From Nannocystis sp. (lineage in GTDB: Bacteria; Myxococcota_A; Polyangia; Nannocystales; Nannocystaceae): 64,000 nucleotides of DNA. The notes under the pieces were generated by a model, which was not told the origin of the DNA, ran no database searches, and was given only the letters and a program-made list of their open reading frames with translations. The stretch lies in the NCBI RefSeq assembly GCF_016714285.1, contig NZ_JADJNN010000009.1, forward strand, positions 62,001 to 126,000. Direction: 5' to 3'. Positions 17,280 to 26,211 of this stretch are shown here, piece by piece (the stretch's first letter is position 1; each line of letters opens with the position of its first letter). The translations under genes and the position numbers were made by a program.

Positions 17280-18296
17280 ATGCTCTCGCGTCGCCGGATG
17301 TCCGCCGCGCTGCTCGCTGCCCTGGTCGCTGGCCCGGTTGTTGGCCCGGTCCTTGGCGCCTGCGGAGGAGCCAGCGGCGAGCCCGTGCTGCGGCTCGGCT
17401 ACTTCCCGAACATCACCCACGCCGCCGCGCTGGTCGGCGTGCAGGATGGGACCTTCGCCCGCGAGCTCGGGGCCACGAAGCTCGAGACCTTCACCTTCAA
17501 CGCCGGCCCCGCCGCGATCGAGGCGCTGCTCTCGGGCTCGCTCGACGCCAGCTACATCGGCCCCAACCCGGCGATCAACGCGTTCGTCCGCTCGCGCGGC
17601 GAGGCCGTGCGCATCGTCGCTGGCGCCACCTCGGGCGGCGCTTTCCTGGTCGTGCGCCCCGATATCACCAGCCCCGCCGACCTGCGCGGCCAGCAGCTCG
17701 CCTCGCCGCAGCTCGGCGGTACCCAGGACGTCGCCCTCCGCACCTGGCTCGCGAGCCAGGGCCTCGCCACTGACACTGCCGGCGGCGGCGACGTCAGCGT
17801 GGTCCCGCAGGAGAACGCCCAGACCCTCGAGCGCTTCCGCGATGGCAAGCTGGCCGGCGCCTGGGTCCCCGAGCCGTGGGCCTCGCGCCTGGTGCTCGAG
17901 GGCGGCGGCAAGGTCCTGGTCGACGAGCGCGACCTGTGGCCGGGCAAGCAGTACACGACCACCGTGTTGCTGGTCCGCAGCGAGTTCCTGCAGCAGCACC
18001 CGGAGCGCGCCTTGGCGCTGCTGCGCGGCCACCTCGCGGCGACGAAGTGGCTGCAGGACAACCCCGGCCCGGCGCGCACGCAGGTCAACGCGGCGATCGA
18101 ACAGCTCACCGGCAAGCCGATCGGCCAGGCGGTGATCGACCGCGCCTTCCCCAGCCTCGGCTTCACCACCGACCCGCACATGGCCTCGCTGGCGAAGTGC
18201 GCCGCCGATGCCGAGGCGCTCGGCTTGCTCAAGCTCGAGGGCCTCGATCTGAGCCGCCTGTACGACCCGACCCTCCTGCACAAGCTCCAGCCCTGA
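17280..18296 (+). CDS. ABC transporter substrate-binding lipoprotein (SsuA/TauA/NitT family)
   Basis: 338 residues with a signal peptide ending in the lipobox VLGACG. The body matches aliphatic sulfonate/nitrate binding proteins (RLGYFPNITHAAALVGVQDG, GPAAIEALLSGSLDASYIGPNPAINAF, LRGQQLASPQLGGTQDVALRTWL, AWVPEPWASRL). The ligand could be a sulfonate, nitrate or an organic molecule. No permease or ATPase gene is nearby, so it must work with a distant transporter. It sits opposite a porin gene, fitting joint uptake across both membranes. Confidence 0.9.
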   Translation: MLSRRRMSAALLAALVAGPVVGPVLGACGGASGEPVLRLGYFPNITHAAALVGVQDGTFARELGATKLETFTFNAGPAAIEALLSGSLDASYIGPNPAINAFVRSRGEAVRIVAGATSGGAFLVVRPDITSPADLRGQQLASPQLGGTQDVALRTWLASQGLATDTAGGGDVSVVPQENAQTLERFRDGKLAGAWVPEPWASRLVLEGGGKVLVDERDLWPGKQYTTTVLLVRSEFLQQHPERALALLRGHLAATKWLQDNPGPARTQVNAAIEQLTGKPIGQAVIDRAFPSLGFTTDPHMASLAKCAADAEALGLLKLEGLDLSRLYDPTLLHKLQP

Positions 18297-18314
18297 GCTC
18301 GCACAGGGGATGCC

Positions 18315-19559
18315 CTACGGGGCGCGCCCAGGTGGCCGATCAATTGCCTGATCTTCGGGCGTTCTCGCCGGGAGCTCGACCGCGACGCGGGCGCAGCGGA
18401 CCCCGCCGGGGCGGTCCATCTCGGCGACGCAGCGGTTGCACGGGATACAGCCGCTGGTGCTCGCCTCGCCGGCCTGGTAACGGGCGATGAGCGCCGGATC
18501 GTGGATGAGGGCGCGGGCCATCGCCATCAGCTCGAAGCCCTCGCGCCGCGCGGTGTGGAGGTGTTCGAGGGCCGTGATCCCGCCGAGCAGGACCAGCGGG
18601 ATCGTCACGGCCTTGCGGACCTCGCGGGCGAGCGGCAGGAAGTACATCGGCTCGAAGGGGTGGGCACGGATCACCAGCGGGCCGAACAACGCCAGCGCCA
18701 GCTTCTGCGGGACGCTGCGCTCGGCGGCGATCATGGCGCGCAGTGGTCGCTCACCGCGGAACAGGTAGAACGCGTCGCGGCTGACGAAGCCGCCGGAGAG
18801 CACCAGCGCGTCGGCGCCGCGGGCCGCGAGCCAGCCTGCCAGCTGCACGCTGTCCGCCAGCTCGAAGCCGCCGCGGAAGCCGTCGCGCAGGTTGACCTTC
18901 GCCAGCACCGGGAACCCGGGCGGCAGGGCGTCCCGCACGCGCTCGACGACGGCCAGCGGGAAGCTCGCGCGGGCGCTCGCAGACCCGCCGTACTGGTCGC
19001 GGCGGCGGTTGGTCGCGGGGCTGAGGAATTGACTGAGCAGATAACCGTGGCCGAGGTGGAGCTCGACCGCGTCGAAGCCGGCCTCGCGCGCGAGCCGGGC
19101 GGCGCTCACGAATTGCTGCGTGACCTCGTCGATGTCATCGGCGGTCATGGCGTCGGCGAGCGGGCGTCCACTCAATGCCCCGAGCAGGTTGAGGGCGCGC
19201 GACGGACCGAAGGGGCGCCGGCGCGTCAGCTCGGGGTTGTTGCAGAAGAAGCCGCAGTGGCCGAGCTGGAGGGCGGCCGCGGCCCCCTCACGGTGGACGG
19301 CGTCGGTGAGGCCGCGCAGCCCGGGCACGAGGGCGGGGCGCATGTGCAGCTGGTCGCGGAAGGTGCGGCCATCGGGGGCCACGGCGCAGTAGGCCACGGT
19401 GGTCATGGCGACGCCGCCGGCCGCGATGTCGCGGTGGTGGCGGACCAGCGCCGGCGTGACCTCGCCGGCGTGGCTCATGCCCTCGAAGGTGGCGGCCTTG
19501 ACGATGCGGTTGCGCAGGCCGAGGCCGGCGAGCTGAAACGGGGCGAAGGGGCTGGTCAT
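18315..19559 (-). CDS. NADH:flavin oxidoreductase, Old Yellow Enzyme family
   Basis: 414 residues from ATG 19559. An FMN TIM barrel with the family segments NRIVKAATFEGMS, ALQLGHCGFF, HLGHGYLLSQFLSPATNRRRDQYGG and AMARALIHDP. The Cys cluster near the C-terminus (CIPCNRCVAEM) resembles that seen in many bacterial OYE proteins. It likely reduces activated alkenes. It starts five bases after the stop of the SDR gene upstream, so the pair probably forms an operon of linked reductases. Confidence 0.9.
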   Translation of the reverse strand: MTSPFAPFQLAGLGLRNRIVKAATFEGMSHAGEVTPALVRHHRDIAAGGVAMTTVAYCAVAPDGRTFRDQLHMRPALVPGLRGLTDAVHREGAAAALQLGHCGFFCNNPELTRRRPFGPSRALNLLGALSGRPLADAMTADDIDEVTQQFVSAARLAREAGFDAVELHLGHGYLLSQFLSPATNRRRDQYGGSASARASFPLAVVERVRDALPPGFPVLAKVNLRDGFRGGFELADSVQLAGWLAARGADALVLSGGFVSRDAFYLFRGERPLRAMIAAERSVPQKLALALFGPLVIRAHPFEPMYFLPLAREVRKAVTIPLVLLGGITALEHLHTARREGFELMAMARALIHDPALIARYQAGEASTSGCIPCNRCVAEMDRPGGVRCARVAVELPARTPEDQAIDRPPGRAP

Positions 19560-19564
19560 CGGTT

Positions 19565-20395
19565 CTACGATCGTGGCGGGTCGACCCGGCGCCGGAGCCA
19601 CGGGCCGTGGCGTCGCAGCAGGTCGATGACCCACTGCGGCGTGAGCACGGCCGCGAGGGTCATGGCGCGGGTGAGGCGACCGGGGATGTGTTCGGCCCGC
19701 CGGGCGAACATCGCGGTGAGGCCAGCCTCGGCCACGACCTCGGCGTCCATCATGACCCCGAGGCGGCGCGCGCGTTCGACGGGCACGGAGGTGCCGCTAT
19801 AGAGCGCGGTCGCGGTGGCGCCCGGGGCGAGACAGGTGACATTGACGCCGTGGACCCCGAGCTCGCAGCGCAGCGCCCGGGCGAAGCCGCGGAGGTACTT
19901 CTTGCTGCTCCCGTAATAGTTGATCCCGGGGAAGTCGCGCCAGGCCGAGATGCTGGCGACCAGGAGGATGTGCCCGCGGCCGCGGGCCCGCATGTCGCGG
20001 CCGAAGTGGGTGCAAAGCAGCGAGGGGGTGACGACGTGGAGCTGCAGCATCGCGCTGGCCCGCGCCGGGTCGGCGTCGACCGTCTCGCCGAAGAAGAAGA
20101 AGCCGGCGTTGTTGACGAGGATGTCGACCTCGAGCCCGAGCTCGCGGACCGCGGCGTGGAGCTCGGCGGCGGCCTCCGGTCTGGCGAGGTCGAGGGCGAC
20201 GATCTGCACCGGCACGCCGTGGGCCTCGCGGATCGCCGCGGCGGCCTCGGCGAGCGCGGCCGGCCGCTCGCTGACGAGGACCAGCGGGTGACCGCGGGCG
20301 GCGAGCCCCTCGGCGAGCGCCCGGCCGATGCCCGAGCAGGCGCCGGTCACGAGGGCGAGGCGGTTGGGCTCGGCGGCGGCCAGCGGCGCGGTCAC
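19565..20395 (-). CDS. Short-chain dehydrogenase/reductase
   Basis: 276 residues. Classical SDR pattern: cofactor motif TGACSGIGRALAEGL, NNAG in DILVNNAGFFFFG, catalytic Ser in LLVASISAW and Tyr-x-x-x-Lys in YYGSSKKYL. The C-terminal part (RRAEHIPGRLTRAMTLAAVL, then RRHGPWLRRR) resembles the DltE/short-chain acyl-type reductases. Cotranscribed with the OYE gene. Substrate unknown. Confidence 0.9.
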   Translation of the reverse strand: MTAPLAAAEPNRLALVTGACSGIGRALAEGLAARGHPLVLVSERPAALAEAAAAIREAHGVPVQIVALDLARPEAAAELHAAVRELGLEVDILVNNAGFFFFGETVDADPARASAMLQLHVVTPSLLCTHFGRDMRARGRGHILLVASISAWRDFPGINYYGSSKKYLRGFARALRCELGVHGVNVTCLAPGATATALYSGTSVPVERARRLGVMMDAEVVAEAGLTAMFARRAEHIPGRLTRAMTLAAVLTPQWVIDLLRRHGPWLRRRVDPPRS

Positions 20396-20635
20396 GCGGC
20401 GACTCTAGCCGATCTGCGCGGGCCGAGGATGGCCCCCGGGCCCGGGCGACTGGACAATCGCGTCCGCGGACAATCTGCGATCGATCGGGAAGCGAGAATG
20501 TGCGTGGCCTGGCCGATGGTGACGATATCCAACCTGTCCGTAAAGTACGCCGATATCCCATGAATTGCCGGGCTCTGGCTCGGAAGGCGTGATCGGGCTC
20601 GCGCGCGAACGCGCATCGAGCCTATGATGCCGGGC

Positions 20636-23305
20636 ATGGCGAAGGCGGAGCGGCTCGTCCTGGTCGACGGTTCATGGCTCGTATACCGGGCGTTCTTTGC
20701 GATCCCCGCGAACCTGGCGACCAAGGGCGGCCTGCCGACGAACGCGATCTTCGGGTTTGCCACGATGTTCCGCAAGCTCTTCGCCGGTCGCATGCCGGAG
20801 CGCGGGGCCGTGGTGTTCGATTCACCGGCGGCGACCCACCGTGAGCTGCGCTTTCCGGCCTACAAGGCGCAGCGACCGGCGATGCCCGTGGAGCTCGCGC
20901 GACAGCTCGCCACGATCGATCGCCTGGTCGCGGTGAACCACTTCCCGGTGCTGCGCAGGCCGGGCTACGAGGCCGACGACATCATCGCCACGCTGGCCCG
21001 GCGCGGCGCCGACGCGGGGCTCGAGGTCGTGATCGTCGCCGGTGACAAGGACCTCGCGCAGATGGTCGGCGAGCACGTGCGCATGCTCGACACCATGCGC
21101 GACGTCAGCTACGACGCCGAGCTGGTGCGCAAGAAGTGGGGCGTGCCGCCGGCCCGCATCCCCGACCTGCTCGCGCTCATGGGCGACGCCGCCGACAACA
21201 TCCCCGGGGTCCCTGGCATCGGCGAGAAGGGGGCCGCGGCCCTGCTCGAGAAGTACGGCTCGCTCGACGGCGTGCTGGCCCACGTCGGCGAGCTCAAGGG
21301 CAAGCAGAAGGCCGCGCTCGAGCAGCACGCCGAGGCCGCAAAGCTGTACCGCGAGCTTGCGACCGTGGACGTGGCCGCCGACATCGACGTGAGCCTCGAC
21401 GAGCTGCGCTTGACGCCCCCGGACCCGCAGCAGCAGGACGCGCTCTACCGTGAGCTCGAGTTCTACTCATTGCTGAGCGGCGGCGGCGCGGCGAAGCTGG
21501 GCGACGCGCCCGACATCGAGGTCGAGGTCCCCGCGACGATGGCGGCTGCCCACGCGGCGATCACGGCGCTGCCGGCCGGGCAGGGGGTGGCGATCGTGCC
21601 GCTGTTCGAGCCGCCGACGCGGGTCCACCACGCGCATCTGGTTGGCGTAGCGATCGCCAGCGAGGGTCGCCGACCGCTCTACCTCGCCTTTCGCGGGGTC
21701 ACCACGCCGCTCGGTGACCCCGCGATCGAGCTCCTGCGCGAGCTGCTGGCCGACGAGCACCGCCCCAAGTTCGTGCACGACGTGAAGCAGCTGGAGATCC
21801 TCTGCTCGCGCCACGGGCTCGCCCTCCGCGGCGTGCTCGTCGACACGATGATCGCGTCCTTCCTCGTCGATCCAGTCAAGTGTATCCCACACACGCTCGA
21901 CCAGGTCGCCCGGGAATATGTGCAGCGTTCGATCCCCGCGGCGAAGTCACTGCTCGGGAGCGGGCAGTCGACGCGCTCGCCCGGCGCCGTGGAGATCGCC
22001 GCCGCGGCCCGGTACGCGTGCCAGCTCGCCGACGTGGTCCTCGCGCTCGCGCCGGTGCTGCGGCGACGCTTGACCGAGGCGGGCCAGCTGGCGCACTGGG
22101 AGCAGGTCGAGCATCCGCTCTCCTGGGTGCTCGCGCGGATGGAGCTCGCCGGCATCCGCGTCGACCGCGACGACCTGGCGCGGATGGGCGAGGAGTTCCG
22201 AATCCGCAAGGCGGAGATCGAGCAGCGGATCTACGCGCTTGCGGGCCAGGAATTCAACATCGGCTCGACCAAGCAGCTCGCCGAGATCCTGTTCGAGAAG
22301 CTGAAGCTCCCGGTCGTGAAGAAGATCAAGACCGGCTATTCGACCGACGCGGAGGTGCTCGAGCGACTCGCCACCAAGCACGAGATCGCCGCGCAGATCC
22401 TCGCCCAACGCGAGCTCGCCAAGCTCATCAACACGTACACCGACGTCCTGCGCGACGCCATCGCCCCCGAGACGGGGCGCATCCACGCCAGCTTCCAGCA
22501 GACCACCGGCGTCTCGGGCCGACTGATCTCCACCGACCCCGACCTCCAGCGCACGCCGACGCGGACCCCCGAGGGCCGGCGCATCCGCCGGGCCTTCGTC
22601 GCGCCGGAGGGGATGCTGCTCGTGTCGGCCGACTGGAGTCAGATCGAGCTGCGGGTGCTGGCGCACTTCAGCCAGGACCAGCGGCTCCTCGAGGCGTTCC
22701 GCGACAAGCTCGATCTCCACCGCCGCACCGCGAGCTTGCTGTTTCAGGTCGCGCCCGAGGCGGTGACTCGGGAGCAGCGCAACGTCGGCAAGACCGTGAA
22801 CTTCGCTACGATCTACGGCCAGGGGGCGACCGCTCTCGGGCAGATCCTCGGGGTCGCCCGCAAGGACGCGCAGAGCTACATCGAGCGGTACTTCGAATAC
22901 TACAGCGGGGTCCGTCGCTGGCAGGGCCGCACAATAGCGAGGGCCCATGAGGACGGCTATGTGACCACGCTGCTCGGACGCCGGCGAACTATCCCCGAGT
23001 TGTCCATGCGCAACGACAGCGATCGTGCGGCGGGCGAGCGCATCGCCACCAACACGCCGATCCAGGGCTCCGCGGCCGATCTGTGCAAGCTGGCGATGCT
23101 GCAGATCGACCGCGGATTGCCCGCCGTCGCCCCCCACGCGCGCATGCTGCTGCAGGTCCACGACGAGCTCGTGTTCGAGGTGCCCGAGGCCGAGGTCGCG
23201 GCCACCAGCGCCCTCGTCCGCGCCGTGATGGAGCGGCCCCATCCGCTCGACGTTCCGCTCGAGGTGAGCATCGGCGTCGGCCGCAGCTGGGGCGACGCAC
23301 ATTAG
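20636..23305 (+). CDS. polA: DNA polymerase I, proofreading site apparently lost
   Basis: 889 residues from ATG 20636 (ATGs at 20624 and 20627 are alternatives; none has a strong ribosome site). The 5'-nuclease domain spans residues 1-290 (DGSWLVYRAFFA, YEADDIIATLA, AGDKDLAQMV, GDAADNIPGVPGIGEKGA). The polymerase domain fills the C-terminal half: motif A VSADWSQIELRVLAHF, motif B REQRNVGKTVNFATIYGQG and motif C LLQVHDELVFEVP. The middle exonuclease-like domain keeps the fold (KFVHDVKQLEIL, ARYACQLADVVL) but lacks the acidic residues seen in E. coli exo motifs I, II and III. Proofreading is therefore probably absent, as in Taq polymerase. Confidence 0.96.
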   Translation: MAKAERLVLVDGSWLVYRAFFAIPANLATKGGLPTNAIFGFATMFRKLFAGRMPERGAVVFDSPAATHRELRFPAYKAQRPAMPVELARQLATIDRLVAVNHFPVLRRPGYEADDIIATLARRGADAGLEVVIVAGDKDLAQMVGEHVRMLDTMRDVSYDAELVRKKWGVPPARIPDLLALMGDAADNIPGVPGIGEKGAAALLEKYGSLDGVLAHVGELKGKQKAALEQHAEAAKLYRELATVDVAADIDVSLDELRLTPPDPQQQDALYRELEFYSLLSGGGAAKLGDAPDIEVEVPATMAAAHAAITALPAGQGVAIVPLFEPPTRVHHAHLVGVAIASEGRRPLYLAFRGVTTPLGDPAIELLRELLADEHRPKFVHDVKQLEILCSRHGLALRGVLVDTMIASFLVDPVKCIPHTLDQVAREYVQRSIPAAKSLLGSGQSTRSPGAVEIAAAARYACQLADVVLALAPVLRRRLTEAGQLAHWEQVEHPLSWVLARMELAGIRVDRDDLARMGEEFRIRKAEIEQRIYALAGQEFNIGSTKQLAEILFEKLKLPVVKKIKTGYSTDAEVLERLATKHEIAAQILAQRELAKLINTYTDVLRDAIAPETGRIHASFQQTTGVSGRLISTDPDLQRTPTRTPEGRRIRRAFVAPEGMLLVSADWSQIELRVLAHFSQDQRLLEAFRDKLDLHRRTASLLFQVAPEAVTREQRNVGKTVNFATIYGQGATALGQILGVARKDAQSYIERYFEYYSGVRRWQGRTIARAHEDGYVTTLLGRRRTIPELSMRNDSDRAAGERIATNTPIQGSAADLCKLAMLQIDRGLPAVAPHARMLLQVHDELVFEVPEAEVAATSALVRAVMERPHPLDVPLEVSIGVGRSWGDAH

Positions 23306-23339
23306 CTGGCCCAGGGCTGCGAGCCAGGCCGGACGCGGG

Positions 23340-25265
23340 TCACCCCGCCGGGCGCTTCACCGCGAAGAACTCCTCGGCGTCGAAGTACCTCGCCCCGAGC
23401 GCGCGCGCGAAGTCCCGATCGCTGTCCATGTCGCCGACCATGATCAGGTGCTCGCGCGCGAGTCGATGCCGCTGCATCAACGCCACGCCGAGCCCGGGCA
23501 GCGGCTTGCGGCAGAAGCACCCGACCGGGAACGCGGGATGTGGACAATATGCGACCTCGGCGACCGGTAGCCCCAGCAGATCGATCGTCCGCGCGAAGCC
23601 GGCCTCGGCGGCCTCCTTGCTCAGCGTCCCCGAGGCGACGCCGCTCTGGTTGGACACCAGGAACAGCTGATATCCCTCGTCGACGAAGCGCTGCAGCAAC
23701 TCGCGGCGACCCGGCAGGAGCTCGACGTCCTCGGCGCTGCGCGGGAAGATCTCGCCGCTCTTCGTCTTGCGCAGCGTACCGTCGACGTCGAGGAGCAGGC
23801 CCTTGCCCGTGAACTGCGGCGCGACGCGGCGGACGAACGGGACCTCCTCGACCACCGAGAATCCCTCGTCGACGTGCGGCGCCTCGAAGCTGGCCGCGAA
23901 GCGGGCCATCGCCGCCGGCGGCGGCAGGTTCGGGTCGTCCTTGGCGAGCTCCTTGAGCTCCTCGGGCCCGAGCAGTCGCCCGTAGCGCTCGAGGATCCGC
24001 AGGACGACGTTGGCGTAGGCCTCGTCGATCGGGGTCGCCAGGTAGCGACAGCGCACCGGCACGCCGTGCGCGTGCGCCGTCCGAATCAGCGAATAGCGCG
24101 ACGCCCGGGTCGCGTAGGTATTGTCGAGGACCACCCGCCGCTGCCTAGCCGCGAGCAGCTCCGCGAGCCGCGGGATCAGCTCCTCCAGCTCGCCGCCCAG
24201 GACATCGCGGTTGAGGCGGGCATACCCGCGTTCGAGGTAGCGGGCGACCTCCGACGATTTGCCCGCCCCCTGGATGCCCATCATTACCACCACCTCGGGG
24301 TCGTCCCCGGGGCCCGCGCCCGGCGCGAGCCCGGGCAGCCCGGCGGGTGTCAGCGGCGGAGCCGTCGCGGCCAGAGCATCGGGCGTCGGCGCGAACGAGA
24401 TCTTGGTCGCCAGCTCGGCCCGGTCGCGCGCATCGAAGGGCACCTTGAGCGCACGCAGGCTGGATTCGACGCTCGCCCGCCGGGTCGCACCGAACAGCGG
24501 AATCACCGGGGCACCGAGGTCGAGCAGCGCCGCCAGAGCCGCCTCATGCGGCGTGACGCCGTGCCGCGCTGCGATCGGCTTGACCGCCCGGTTCTTCAGG
24601 AGATTGCCCGTCTTCGCGTGTCCGCCGAGCGGTCGGTGCGCGAGGAATGGAACGCCGAGCTGGCGGGCCAGCGCCACCAGACCCGCGACGCCGCTGCTGC
24701 GATCGATGACGCTGAGCTCGTTCTGGATCGCCCGCACGGGGAAGTGCCGCTCGGCCTGGCGCAGCTCGGCGATCGAGGTGTTGCACAGCCCGAGGTGCTC
24801 GATCTTCCCCTCCTTCTGCAGCTCGGCGAGCGCCCCGAGGCTCTCCTCGAGCGGCGTCTTCGGGTCATTCGCGTGCAGCAGGAGCATGAAGATCCGCTCC
24901 ACGCCGAGCGCCGCGAGGCTGCCCTCCACCGTCTTGCGCAGGTGCTCGCGGCGACCGTTCGGGACCCAGCGCCCCTTCGGGCGCGCCAGGCCGGCCTTGG
25001 TGATCACGCGGACCTCGGCGCGCGGGCCGTGCCATGTATCGAGCGCGTGGCGGACGAGGCGCTCACCGTAGTGCAGGTCGCGGTCGTCGAGCGCGTATGA
25101 ATCCGCGGTGTCGAGCAGCCGGATGCCCTGATCGAGGGCGAAATGAAGGACCGCGATCGCGTCCGCCTCGGACGGGCGGCCCTCGGTCGAGAGACGAAGC
25201 ACGCCGAGGCCGAGCGGCAGGTCGAGCTTGCCGAGGACACCGTGGTCAGAGGACGTCGCGTTCAC
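23340..25265 (-). CDS. Three-domain fusion: aldo/keto reductase, P-loop kinase, HAD phosphatase
   Basis: 641 residues from GTG 25265; ATG 25331 would add 22. Residues 1-300 are an aldo/keto reductase (GLGVLRLSTEG, LLDTADSYALDDRDLHYG with the catalytic Tyr, VITKAG with the Lys). Residues about 320-480 are a P-loop kinase (Walker A GIQGAGKSSEVARYL, then NRDVLGG and VVLDNTYATRASR) of the polynucleotide-kinase-like type. Residues about 485-641 are a HAD phosphatase (LLLDVDGTLR, VSNQSGVASG, zinc loop CPHPAFPVGCFCRKP, MVGDMDSDRDF) like HisB-N/GmhB and PNKP phosphatases. The last two domains mirror kinase-phosphatase end-healing enzymes; the added reductase is unusual. Substrate unknown. Confidence 0.85.
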   Translation of the reverse strand: MNATSSDHGVLGKLDLPLGLGVLRLSTEGRPSEADAIAVLHFALDQGIRLLDTADSYALDDRDLHYGERLVRHALDTWHGPRAEVRVITKAGLARPKGRWVPNGRREHLRKTVEGSLAALGVERIFMLLLHANDPKTPLEESLGALAELQKEGKIEHLGLCNTSIAELRQAERHFPVRAIQNELSVIDRSSGVAGLVALARQLGVPFLAHRPLGGHAKTGNLLKNRAVKPIAARHGVTPHEAALAALLDLGAPVIPLFGATRRASVESSLRALKVPFDARDRAELATKISFAPTPDALAATAPPLTPAGLPGLAPGAGPGDDPEVVVMMGIQGAGKSSEVARYLERGYARLNRDVLGGELEELIPRLAELLAARQRRVVLDNTYATRASRYSLIRTAHAHGVPVRCRYLATPIDEAYANVVLRILERYGRLLGPEELKELAKDDPNLPPPAAMARFAASFEAPHVDEGFSVVEEVPFVRRVAPQFTGKGLLLDVDGTLRKTKSGEIFPRSAEDVELLPGRRELLQRFVDEGYQLFLVSNQSGVASGTLSKEAAEAGFARTIDLLGLPVAEVAYCPHPAFPVGCFCRKPLPGLGVALMQRHRLAREHLIMVGDMDSDRDFARALGARYFDAEEFFAVKRPAG

Positions 25266-25479
25266 GGGCCCGAGGTAGCCACGTCTGCGGGCCCGGTGCA
25301 ACTCCCGTCGGTCACCCTCCGGCCCGGCCATCACCGGCAGTACCGTAGCACCGTCGATTCTCGCGATTGCTCGCATGATCCGCGCGTTCGCGCGACCAAT
25401 GGTGCGCTGGCACGCCATCGCTCGCGGACAGCCCGGGGACCGCACGCTGTGTAGTACGAAGAAAACTTGGATCGAATGC

Positions 25480-25508
25480 TTGACGCCGTCGTTCTCGCGG
25501 TGTACATA
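25480..25508 (+). promoter_or_regulatory. Candidate sigma-70 promoter
   Basis: TTGACG, a 17-base spacer and TACATA. Start of transcription would be near 25515. It may drive the small ORF at 25528 and/or the tRNA cluster 320 bases downstream. Confidence 0.4.
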
Positions 25509-25527
25509 CGAAACCTCGAAGGCAGTC

Positions 25528-25650
25528 ATGAACACGGCAAGCAACATCCATGGGTCGACGCTCCAGTTCCAGCCCCGCGCTGGTCTGCCGCTCCCCGTGC
25601 GCCTGCTTCCGCGACTCCCGGGCCGCCTTCTGCCGCTCCCTACGCGGTGA
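25528..25650 (+). CDS. Candidate small ORF (40 aa)
   Basis: Begins MNTASNIHG and ends in a Leu/Pro/Arg-rich stretch. GAAGG lies five bases before the ATG and a promoter-like element lies 20 bases upstream. No relatives are recognised. It may be a leader peptide or spurious. Confidence 0.3.
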   Translation: MNTASNIHGSTLQFQPRAGLPLPVRLLPRLPGRLLPLPTR

Positions 25651-25839
25651 ACGCCCCGGTCGGGGCGTAGGCACGCGCTGGTGGTGCGCGGACAGCCCGC
25701 TCCCGCGAGGGAGCCATAGGCCATCACCCTGCGATCGTCCGTGATCGTTGCGCCGCGCCAAGCGCGTCCGCAGCGACCGAGGTACGCACATTCACAATGT
25801 GCCAGTGCCGCGGATGGATCGCGCACAACTGCATATTGT

Positions 25840-25913
25840 CGAGGCGTGGCGCAAGCTGGCAGCGCGCCTGGTTTGGAACCAGGAGGGTGCAGGTTCGAGT
25901 CCTGCCGCCTCGA
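25840..25913 (+). tRNA. tRNA-Pro(TGG)
   Basis: 74-nt cloverleaf: acceptor CGAGGCG/CGCCTCG, D-stem GCGC/GCGC, anticodon stem CCTGG/CCAGG with loop TTTGGAA (anticodon TGG), T-arm GCAGG-TTCGAGT-CCTGC, discriminator A. CCA is not encoded. Confidence 0.95.
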
Positions 25914-25919
25914 CATCCC

Positions 25920-25993
25920 CGGCGCGTAGCTCAAATGGACAGAGCACCGCACTACGAATGCGGAGGCTGGAGGTTCGACCCCTCCCGCGCCGA
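25920..25993 (+). tRNA. tRNA-Arg(ACG)
   Basis: 74 nt: acceptor CGGCGCG/CGCGCCG, D-stem GCTC/GAGC, anticodon stem CCGCA/TGCGG with loop CTACGAA (anticodon ACG, read as ICG after deamination), T-arm GGAGG-TTCGACC-CCTCC, discriminator A. Confidence 0.95.
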
Positions 25994-25998
25994 TCCCC

Positions 25999-26072
25999 CG
26001 GGACGTGGCCCAGCCTGGTAGGGCGCCTGCTTCGGATGCAGGAGGTCGCAGGTTCAAATCCTGCCGTCCCGA
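25999..26072 (+). tRNA. tRNA-Pro(CGG)
   Basis: 74 nt: acceptor CGGGACG/CGTCCCG, anticodon stem CCTGC/GCAGG with loop TTCGGAT (anticodon CGG), T-arm GCAGG-TTCAAAT-CCTGC, discriminator A. Confidence 0.95.
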
Positions 26073-26095
26073 CAATTGATCTCAGTTCTTCGCAG

Positions 26096-26170
26096 CGGGA
26101 TGTAGCTCAGCCTGGTGAGAGCGCGTGCTCGGGATGCACGAGGTCGCAGGTTCAAATCCTGTCATCCCGA
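26096..26170 (+). tRNA. tRNA-Pro(GGG)
   Basis: 75 nt: acceptor CGGGATG/CATCCCG, D-stem GCTC/GAGC, anticodon stem CGTGC/GCACG with loop TCGGGAT (anticodon GGG), T-arm GCAGG-TTCAAAT-CCTGT, discriminator A. Confidence 0.95.
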
Positions 26171-26211
26171 CCTCATATTGTTCAGACAACGAAGGAGCAG
26201 CAGCGAGACGA

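Larger units (their letters stand above)
25266..25839. other. Gene-poor region between the fusion gene and the tRNA cluster
   Basis: No long gene is supported. It contains a candidate promoter (25480-25508), a 40-residue candidate ORF, and a 15-bp palindrome CACATT-CAC-AATGTG at 25787-25801 about 40 bases upstream of the first tRNA. A minus-strand frame continues from the fusion gene through the tRNAs, but its upstream part encodes nothing recognisable. Confidence 0.6.

Noticed and set aside
20523..20558. Direct repeat CGATATCC upstream of polA as an operator
   Set aside because: Only two 8-bp copies 28 bp apart with no known binding protein; could be chance.
25332..26075. N-terminal extension of the reductase-kinase-phosphatase frame through the tRNA cluster
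   Set aside because: It would overlap several tRNA genes and encodes low-complexity sequence; reductase homology starts near 25265.
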